Under the pieces are notes generated by a model. That model made no database searches, had not been told where the DNA came from, and saw only the letters and a list, made by a program, of their open reading frames with translations. A program made the translations under genes and the position numbers. Shown here one piece after another: positions 57,001-64,000 of a stretch of 64,000 nucleotides of DNA. The stretch's first letter is position 1. Each line of letters starts with the position of its first letter. The stretch comes from Myxocyprinus asiaticus (lineage: Eukaryota > Chordata > Actinopteri > Cypriniformes > Catostomidae): positions 35,130,877 to 35,194,876 of the forward strand of contig NC_059387.1 of the NCBI RefSeq assembly GCF_019703515.2, written 5' to 3'.

Positions 57001-59701
57001 TTATAGTTTTTTTTTTTATAATTTTTTCCTGTGATTCCTTGGGTCAGGACGAATCGAAATGCCCCTGTCAAATTTTAGCTCCGCCTTCTAGACTTTCTGC
57101 ACATATTTTTGAAAAAACCTAGTTTTTCGAACTAGTCCTAGGCCGTTTGCCCTATCAGAACCAGTGCAGAAAGATTCACCGGAGCCCCAGTATCAATAAT
57201 CATCAAAAAAAAGTTTAGAAACTTTCGATTCATCGTTAGAACGCTACACTAAAACGTGGCCGTGGCCCCTTTTACTTAAATGGTCAAAACTCTTGAACAG
57301 AATGAGATATTTTCACCAAATCTGGGACGCTTATGAAGGAGGTCAGTCTGAGGTCACATGAATAAAATTGTGCAACTCAGCCACTTGGTGGCGCTATACC
57401 AGTGACAAACGTAAAAATGGCTCTAACTAAAGAACCGTTGGTCCGATCGACTTGAAATTTTGCATGCAGATTATTTGTCCAAGGTGCCATCAAGGTCTAT
57501 GAGGACCTTGGCCAAACATGGCCACCATCGACCAATCAGCATTTAGCAGCTATTTGACATGGTTAAAAAAGGCGGATCGAAAGGAAACATGGCAGGTTTG
57601 TCTCTTGGCCCAAGAGGTCTGTGCAAAATTTGAAAAAAATTAAATAATCGCCACAGGGAGTGTAAATCGTTGTATAGACCGCTGTGTTTCACAAAGAAAC
57701 ACGTAATACATATCATATGATAGATCTCCTCTTTCTGAACAACTTTGCCTCAAGAACCATTGGCGTCAATCAAATCGCTCTTAAATATCTGAGATCCGTT
57801 CACCCAATCAGAACCAGCACAGAAAGTTTCACCGGAGTCCCAATATCAAAAATTAGCAAAACAAAGTTTGAACTTTCAATTTGTCCTCAAAACTGTACGC
57901 CAAAATCTGCGCGGCCACCTTTACTTTAATGGTTATAACTCTTTAACAGAATGAGATATTATCACCAAACTTTGGACACTTATGCAGGAGGTCAATCTAA
58001 AGACACATGAAAAAAACTGTGTCCCTATGCCCCTTGCTGGCGCTATAACAGACAGGAATGTAAATGCCATATCTCTGTGCTACCTCACCTGATGGTTCTA
58101 AAAAATTAAGGCACTTTTATCATTGTTTTAGTTGCTAACAGACTGTAATTAACACTTAATAAATGTCACAAAGGCCTTTAACACTTGAGCCCCATTAATT
58201 CCTGCTCGCAGCTCTATTTTTAAGCAATCACTTTAAGAATAAGAACGTTATGTCAATAATCTGGCATTCTAGCACATTTTAAGAAGCATTCTGAGAGTTT
58301 GCGGAGTGTAAATGCTCAAAGAAAAAATGTTATGTAACCAGACCTGAACAGGTAAGAAGACCGCTCACCTGGTAAGAGATGGTTTTCTTGCCGTCGTCTC
58401 CCACCTGTGGCAGCAGGAGAGGACCAGAGACGATCCACAAATCACCGAACCTCTGCGTCAGATCTCTGCAGTACATCTCCAACCTTACGACACATTCGCT
58501 TTAATCAACAGAGTTACACACACACACACCAAAACACCAAGCGTTTATCATGCAACACACCTGTTCCAGAATCCAGCGTTGTTTTCGTAGTTCTGTGGCA
58601 CGATGTTGGACAGATAGAAGGTTTCTGCCATCGCTTGCTGTCCAGAGAGAACAGTCAAATTTAATATAAATAACACATCATCTATGGCATGCTTTAAATG
58701 GAAGTGCACACTGACGCAAGTCGTGGTTGACTATAGACACTCTGTATATTGACAGAACGAACTTTGGTGCACCTCAGAAATCTTGTTGTCACCGGCGGGC
58801 GCCATGTGACCTCTCGACCAGCCGCTGTGCAGATAGTCCTCGTTCCGCGCTGTGAACAGCTCGGGAATGTCGGGATCTGGTTTAAATTTGCAGTGTTTTC
58901 TACTGGCTTTACCTGTCAGAGATCAAACTCGCCGTCAGTCCGAGATCTTCAGTCGAACGACACTTTCACACATCAAACTGGAAACTCACCTAATAACCTC
59001 TGATCAGACAGATGCTCTGCCACCCATCTGGGAGTCCGGCGGGTCCGATCGTACGATAAGATGTGGTTGATGTAGAATCGAGTCTCAGCGCCGGTTTGTG
59101 GGAGGCCAAAGTGCTCGATGAGTCGATGGATGGGGCTTTCTGAACATCAGATATACAGTATATAACATGCAAACATTTTAATTTGTATTAAATGAATATT
59201 CCACGTTCAATACAAGTTAAGCTCAATTTGTGGCATAATGTTGATTACCACGAAAAATATTATTTCGACTCTTCCCTCCTTTTCTTTAAAAAAAAAAAAA
59301 GCACAAATCTGTGTTCCAGCGAGACACTTACAATGGAAGTCAATGGGGTCAATTTTTGGAGGGTTTAAAGGCAGAAATGTGAAGCTTATAATCTTATAAA
59401 AGCACTTACGTTAATTCTTCTGTTAAATCTTGTGTTATTTCAGCTGTAAAGTCATTTAAATCATTGTTTTAAGGTATTATGGTTTACAACGTTATGTTGT
59501 CATGGCAATAAAGTTGTAAGATTGGCTATAACTTTCCACAGATGTGGTTAGTAAGTGATTTTATGACAGTAAAATCATGTTAACACACATGTTGTTTACG
59601 TCTTGTATCTATACTTTTGTAACAGTGAGTATTTTAATGTTTACAGATTATTGACCCCATTGACTTCCATTGTAAGTGCCTCACTGGAACACACATTTTT
59701 G

Positions 59702-59742
<41 letters not shown>

Positions 59743-60291
59743 TGTGTGTGTGAATAACGTATATTGGCCAACATATATATTTGCCATTTTATACTTGTTT
59801 AACAGTTTAATTTTGGCAGTTTAAATGGCAAGTCCCACTGTGACAACTTACCCCATAGTGTGACAACATGCCCCGTAAATGGCGTCAACGTGTTTATTGA
59901 ACTTTTTTTCATTGGCAATAACGAAAGAAATACTCTAGTTTGTTGTAGTCAATACTTTAAAGGTTTGTGTCTGCACAAAAAAGTACTTTTAAATTAAACC
60001 CACCCTGATCAATATTCACTGGATTAAATAGTGACAACCTGCCCCGGTCTCCGTTATTCATATCTGAATGTGCAGTACATTAGCTAATGAGCAGTTGTGC
60101 GTTATTTAACGTTTGCATTGAATATCATCATTGACGAAAGTGATTTAAAAAGTGATTTTGAAGTATAATAAATCAGTTTTACCTCTGTGTGTTTTCTGCT
60201 CTTCATGTAAATAGAGTTTAAGAGCTGCGATACATGAACCCGTGCTGAACACCGCGCCGAACACAAACCCGCTGATAAACCGAGAACCCAT
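52703..60291 (-). CDS. exog: EXOG mitochondrial endo/exonuclease G-like nuclease, complete gene model
   Basis: Six minus-strand exons join 60291-60183, 59139-58990, 58912-58773, 58637-58561, 58483-58369 and 53155-52703. They total 1044 nt, 347 aa, with all phases matching. EXOG is a DNA/RNA nuclease of the beta-beta-alpha-metal family at the mitochondrial inner membrane, used in mitochondrial DNA repair. The N-terminus has one hydrophobic segment (residues 5-27, after MGSR) for import and anchoring. The catalytic motif SRGHMAPAGDN gives His122; Asn153 in YENNAGFWN fits the metal ligand. The C-terminal wing region lies on the last exon. Human EXOG is 368 aa, so the length is normal. No break is seen. 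It lies tail to tail with the sodium channel, as in mammals. Confidence 0.95.
54410..54622. mobile_element. MITE with AGTTCACCCAAAAATG ends
   Basis: The left end AAGGGTTAGTTCACCCAAAA is mirrored by GTGTGAACTATCCCTTTAA at the right. The interior contains a GAGGGCGAGTAAATAATGAC stretch. Partial relatives stand at 53735 and 54125. Confidence 0.65.
55140..56390. repeat. 1.25-kb minisatellite (AACAAACAATGCAACATATA type)
   Basis: Units combine AACAAACAATG, (C/T)AACATATAAACAATG and similar pieces, in a mosaic of about 12-32 bp repeats. Three minus-strand frames stay open by chance and encode Leu/Cys/Val/Tyr repeats; they are not genes. The tract is inside exog intron 5. Confidence 0.95.
57050..58060. 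repeat. Dispersed repeat, two tandem copies
   Basis: The block CCAATCAGAACCAGCACAGA to TTGCTGGCGCTATAACAGAC (about 57795-58055) matches 57150-57405. The pieces GAATGAGATATT and TCACCAAA occur in both. The unit is about 640 bp. It is of a kind common in fish, with no coding motif. Confidence 0.7.
58369..58483 (-). CDS. exog: exog exon 5
   Basis: Codes LEMYCRDLTQRFGDLWIVSG, PLLLPQ and KKTISYQ. It completes a split Arg codon and ends phase 0 before donor GTGAGC. Confidence 0.93.
58561..58637 (-). CDS. exog: exog exon 4
   Basis: Codes QAMAETFYLSNIVPQ and YENNAGFWN, with the likely metal-binding Asn153. CAG acceptor; the donor is GTGTGT, a weaker but allowed site. It ends in a split Arg codon. 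Confidence 0.93.
58773..58912 (-). CDS. exog: exog exon 3 (catalytic motif)
   Basis: Codes KASRKHCKFKPDPDIPELF and WSRGHMAPAGDNK, which contains the general-base His122. Starts in a split Gly codon, ends phase 0; the donor is GTGCAC, which is unusual but keeps the frame. Confidence 0.93.
58990..59139 (-). CDS. exog: exog exon 2
   Basis: Codes SPIHRLIEHFGLPQTGAE, FYINHILSYDR and TPRWVAEHLS, the family's N-terminal nuclease-fold start. Split codons at both ends fit exons 1 and 3. Confidence 0.93.
   Translation of the reverse strand, partial: KAPSIDSSSTLASHKPALRLDSTSTTSYRTIGPAGLPDGWQSICLIRGY
59186..59698. mobile_element. TTAA-type MITE copy, right end lost
   Basis: The left end GAATATTCCACGTTCAATAC and the inner block GCGAGACACTTACAATGGAA match the element at 15299-16207. 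The inverse block (CATTGTAAGTGCCTCACTGG) appears near 59670, then a (TA)n run replaces the terminus. It lies in exog intron 1. Confidence 0.7.
60183..60291 (-). CDS. exog: exog exon 1
   Basis: ATG at 60291-60289 opens MGSRFISGFVFGAVFSTGS, a hydrophobic segment that anchors or imports the protein, and ends KTHR plus one base before donor GTAAAA. I chose this ATG because the hydrophobic segment follows directly, as in human EXOG. Confidence 0.9.
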
Positions 60292-60483
60292 TATCATCAC
60301 ATCAGATCAATCACATTAATATAATCAGATCAGATCAATAAACATCACAATATACAACACAAACACACGTGGTGTAAGTGAAGAAGAGCGCGCGGCATCA
60401 ACAGTGAGAGTTCATTATAGCGCCATCTAGTGGATAAAACCAACAACAGCGTCTGAAAACCCTTTACACACACGGTGATGACG

Positions 60484-60500
60484 CGCTGACGTCTTATTTA
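60484..60500 (-). promoter_or_regulatory. exog: Possible promoter element of exog (CRE-like TGACGTC)
   Basis: GCTGACGTCTTA lies about 195 bp upstream of the exog ATG, in a short GC-richer patch (60385-60500) that also holds GAAGAGCGCGCGGCATC. It could be a CREB/ATF site in the promoter. This is inference from position and motif only. Confidence 0.3.
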
Positions 60501-60501
60501 A

Positions 60502-61220
60502 CGGTGCAAATTTAGCAACATTTTTTTATATTTGTAATTTTTAAATCATTTAGTGTAAATTTATAACATTATACTTTATTATATTACCATTGAATTTGTA
60601 AAAAAAACAAAAAAAAAAAAAAAAAAAACACGAGTTACCACTGATTCAATGAGGTCTCAAATGCAGCTGCTGAGGGAGTGACAGTATAATTGGCATTTTT
60701 CTCTCTTCTGATGGTCCAAATCCAGAACTCACAATTTTTTTCTCTTTTGGAACATTGTGGAAACGTAAAAGTGGAGAATTTCTTGCACCCTTTGAGAAAA
60801 CGGGAATGCAAAAAAATAAAAAATAAAATAATAATAATAATTATTATTATTATATATATATTTGTTTTGCAGTGGTCTCCTATTTAACACTGTACAAGTT
60901 TACCCTGCTTTAGTTTACTTCTGCGCTCCAAACCCGGATATTTGAAAAGGGTCCAAAAATAAAATAATAAAATAAACATCAAGAAATCCACCATCAGAAC
61001 TTATATTAAAAAAATAATAAATAAAAAACAAAAAAAATAAGTCTACCTGCATTCAAAGTGTATTTAAAGTACTGTCACATAAAAGACAAGAGTTCACGGA
61101 CATGTTTTTGAGAAAATGGGTGAGCAAAATTAGTGAGCTTCTTTGAAGATTAATTGAGATTAAGGCATTTTCATTTCAGTTTAATAAATTCAAATTACTT
61201 TTCATATATTGTTATAGCCG
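60502..61220. other. AT-rich stretch without a recognised gene
   Basis: Poly(A) at 60600-60628, (TAA/ATT)n near 60826-60853. No exon seen. Confidence 0.45.
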
Positions 61221-61887
61221 CACTGTAAAAAATGTCTGTAATTTTAACGGTAAAGACTGTAAAAATGCTACAGAAAAAAAAAACGTTAATTGATTAACGA
61301 GTATTAACTGTAAAATATACAGTAAAAAATATATATTTTAAGTCAATACAGTAGTTTCTACAAAAAAAATGTTGTAAAAAGACTTTCCAGTATAATTAAT
61401 GGTAAAAATGTACATTATGTAAAAGAGAGTACATGTACTTTTTACAGTAAATTATTGTTAAAATTGGCTTGAACATTGGGGGGGGTTATAGTGTGAAGAA
61501 TTTACATGTTTCCATTAATCATGGTACAAATACTGGTTGGGGGGGGGGGGGGGGGGTTACCTCCTATTGAACACTATTGATGAACTTCATGTCATGTGCG
61601 CTTCTGTTATTTTTACGGTGATTAACAATACATTATAAAGTAAAAAAGCAGATTTTTACAGTTTCAGAAGGTTAATATAGTTTTTTTTTTTTTACTGTAA
61701 ATGTAAGATTGTTGTTGTTTTTTTTGTTTTTTTTACAATGCCAGCGTGGTCATGTAAATTACAGTAGTTTAAAATGGTAAAATTTACAGGTTGCTCTGTA
61801 AAGTTTACATTTATACTGTATTTTTTACATAATTATTCTGGCAACCAGTCTTGTTTTTGTAAAAACGACAGGATTTTTTTTACAGTG
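61221..61887. mobile_element. CACTGTAAAAA-ended MITE
   Basis: The left end CACTGTAAAAAATGTCTGTA is mirrored by GATTTTTTTTACAGTG at the right. The interior is rich in TACAGT/ACTGTA motifs and has a long G run at 61539-61556. I could not confirm a target duplication, so the superfamily is open (hAT-like is a guess). Confidence 0.6.
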
Positions 61888-62352
61888 AATAATCAGGCAC
61901 GTGCAGAAGAGATGGCTCTAGGGGCTCGAGCCCTTTTGCTGAGGTGCCCCTCAAATGCCAAAAGAAAGCTTAAAGATCCAAATTAAATGCATAAAAATGT
62001 GTAAATATTATGCGAAACTTCAATGCATCAGTTACAGTATGTAATCATCACACTCCGGGTTTTGGAACGTGGAAGTAAACGAATGGGAGTGAACGGGAGA
62101 TCACAGCAAATATTATTTTCACTTACCCATTTGCTCCAAGACCAAAAGAAAAAATCCACTATTACATTTGAACGACTTTCCAGAAGAGTTAAAAAAATAG
62201 ATTAAGACAAATTTACTGTCACTCTCTCAGCAGCTGTAATAGAAACCCCCTCACAGCTGTGGAAATTCAGTTTTAAAACTAATTCCAGGGTAATATAACA
62301 TAAAGCATAATGTTATAAACTTACACTCAATATTTAAAAAACGTATTATATG

Positions 62353-62775
62353 AGGGGTCTGGGTATCTCAGCGAGTATTGACGCTGACTATCACCCATGG
62401 AGTTCGCTAGTTTGAATCCAGGGCGTGCTGAGTGACTCCAGCCAGGTCTCCTTAGCAACCAAATTGGCCCGGTTGCTAGGGAGGGTAGAGTCACATGGGG
62501 TAACCTCCTCGTGGTCACTATAATGTGGTTCTCGCTCTCGGTGGGGCGTGTGGTGAGTTGTGCGTGGATGCCGCGGAGAATAGCGTGAAGCCTCCACACA
62601 CGCTACGTCTCCACGGTAACGCACTCAACAAGTCACGTGATAAGATGCGCGGGTTGACGGTCTCAGACGCGGAGGCAACTGAGATTCGTCCTCCACCACC
62701 CGGATTGAGGCGAGTCACTACACCACCACGAGGACTTAGAGCGCATTGGGAATTGGGCATTCCAAACTGGGGAGA
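62353..62775 (+). mobile_element. tRNA-derived SINE, full length
   Basis: The head GGGTATCTCAGCGAG (A box) and TAGTTTGAATCCAGG (B box) are followed by the complete body, ending GGGCATTCCAAACTGGGGAG. Of the common subfamily. Confidence 0.87.
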
Positions 62776-63779
62776 GCATTTTTTATAATATTAAAAAAAA
62801 TAATAAATAAGGCGGAATCACAGTCTGTGAAAAAAGGTCTATAATATCTAACTAGTTCATAACTGTGCCCGTCTATAAAATCAAAACAAGATAATTGTTA
62901 TTCTTTTCTTCCCCAATTACGAAACATTATGCATACTTTGGAATATTTGGGGAATACACTTGGAAAGGTAGGTGATACTGTTTTTTGTTTTATGTGCAAT
63001 GTTCTAATGTTCTGATTTTAGATCTAAGTAGAACAGAACAGAAGGGAAATTTCTATTGGACCAGTTCTGCACACAAAAGTCATGCACACTTCGTAAAATA
63101 AATAAATAAATAAATACATAGATAAAATATGTCTGCAATATAAAATAAAACAAATACATTTAAACTATACTAGTAAAAAATGTAACAATAAAACAAGCTA
63201 AATTATTGTACAGAATAAATCAGCATAAAATGTTAAATACACTCAAAAAAAATATTCATTTACACATTGCATAATGCATGTAAATTAATGAAAATTAAAA
63301 TATTTCGTTTTTAATTTGGTTTATTAAAGACTACTCGATTCAATTTTATGGAATTTTTTAACTGAAATGTGTCAATCTTTAAAACAGGCTAAAATATATA
63401 TTTTTTGAGTGTATAATACATAATAAATAATAAAATAAGTGGAGAATGAGTTGTATTAAATCATTAATAAAACAGCACACTCTGAAAATTATTATTTGAG
63501 TTACGCATTTTAATTTAATGCACATTTCCATAAAATCTAACAGAGTTATCTTTAATAAAATAAAATGATTATTTAAAATTTGATTCATTTAATTTAGCTA
63601 AACATTACACAGTTAAATTAAGGAATTTTGTTATGAAATTAAATTTATATTTAGTAACATGCAGCATGCACGAAGTTCTCACAAATTAAATAAATGTGTC
63701 ATTTCAGTCTTATCAGCAACTCCAACATCAAAGCTGGATGAGACAAAAAAAAGACAAGAGGATCTGATGATGCTTTATC
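62776..63779. other. AT-rich intergenic stretch
   Basis: No gene seen. Contains a (TAAA)n run at 63096-63116. Confidence 0.45.
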
Positions 63780-63783
63780 AGTT

Positions 63784-64000
63784 TTTATTGTTTACTTTCA
63801 TATACAAAAAGATAAAATTGCAATAATTCTTTCTAGCTTTTTTTTTTTCTCTACTAGTCGGGGTGCGGTTGTTTCACACTGGGCAAATACTACATTCATA
63901 CTGGTTTATTCTGGCACCAATGCGGAGGAAAAACAGCCACATCCCGACATCTAGACAACTCTAGTCCAAACTCTGCATACTGAGCGCTAAAATTACCACA
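63784..64000 (-). other. Probable 3' end of a further minus-strand transcript
   Basis: On the minus strand the sequence from the window edge ends in AATAAA (63789-63784), then about 30 bases later a T/GT-rich stretch (CTTGTCTTTTTTTTGTC). This is the layout of a poly(A) site. No coding sequence is present before the edge. In mammals ACVR2B lies upstream of EXOG on the same strand, so acvr2b is the predicted gene. This is inference from synteny. Confidence 0.4.

Larger units (their letters stand above)
53156..58368 (-). other. exog: exog intron 5, repeat-filled
   Basis: A 5.2-kb intron with AT-rich (TAA)n tracts at 54026-54055 and 54088-54109, a MITE at 54410-54622, the minisatellite at 55140-56390 and a duplicated block at 57050-58060. 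No exon of another gene is seen. Confidence 0.7.

Noticed and set aside
1..64000. A bacterial-style defence or biosynthetic gene cluster
   Set aside because: No operon-like run of genes exists; the only host genes are spliced vertebrate genes.

Overview
The window is teleost nuclear DNA, most likely from a cyprinid-like fish. The evidence is vertebrate exon-intron genes, many Tc1-type transposons, tRNA-derived SINEs, Angel-type and TTAA-type MITEs, an L2-like LINE and long simple repeats. Nothing suggests a bacterial or viral sequence. The species cannot be named from the sequence alone.

There are two cellular genes, arranged tail to tail. On the plus strand, 4590-13742 carries the last six coding exons of a voltage-gated sodium channel alpha subunit: domain III S5 and pore, domain III S6, the IFM inactivation gate, domain IV and the C-terminus. 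Exon sizes are 273, 54, 138, 105, 271 and 1256 nt; from memory these match exons 23-28 of human SCN5A. The short intron 10316-10432 runs AT to AC, as reported for SCN5A intron 25. On the minus strand, 60291-52703 carries a complete six-exon exog, a mitochondrial endo/exonuclease G-like nuclease of 347 aa. EXOG also lies tail to tail with SCN5A in mammals, so the channel is probably a scn5a co-orthologue (scn5laa or scn5lab in zebrafish terms). The earlier channel exons lie left of the window.

Layout: 1-4589 is channel intron holding two Tc1 elements. 4590-13742 is channel exons with an intron containing a piggyBac-like MITE, a duplicated intron block and a relic of the pore exon, and another intron with two opposed SINEs. 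13743 to about 22100 is downstream or 3' UTR sequence invaded by nested MITE, SINE and Tc1 copies. 22590-23625 is ATT/TAA repeat. 23650-47000 has no recognisable host gene; it holds a small LTR element (25943-26801), a long GC-rich hairpin (31479-31653), a 433-bp direct duplication, a dead L2-like LINE (32590-36055), a foldback MITE and a broken Tc1. 47008-51670 is a TCTG/TATC microsatellite split by a TE fragment, a Tc1 and a SINE. 52228-60291 is exog, whose last intron holds a 1.25-kb minisatellite. 60292-64000 is upstream repeat DNA ending in what looks like the 3' end of another minus-strand transcript; by synteny acvr2b is the candidate.

The channel sets sodium current at the plasma membrane and exog acts in mitochondria. 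They are linked by old synteny, not by a shared pathway. I found no convincing new biological system. The more unusual points are the AT-AC intron, the relic pore exon, the flanked direct duplication, the hairpin-forming repeats and the nested insertions.
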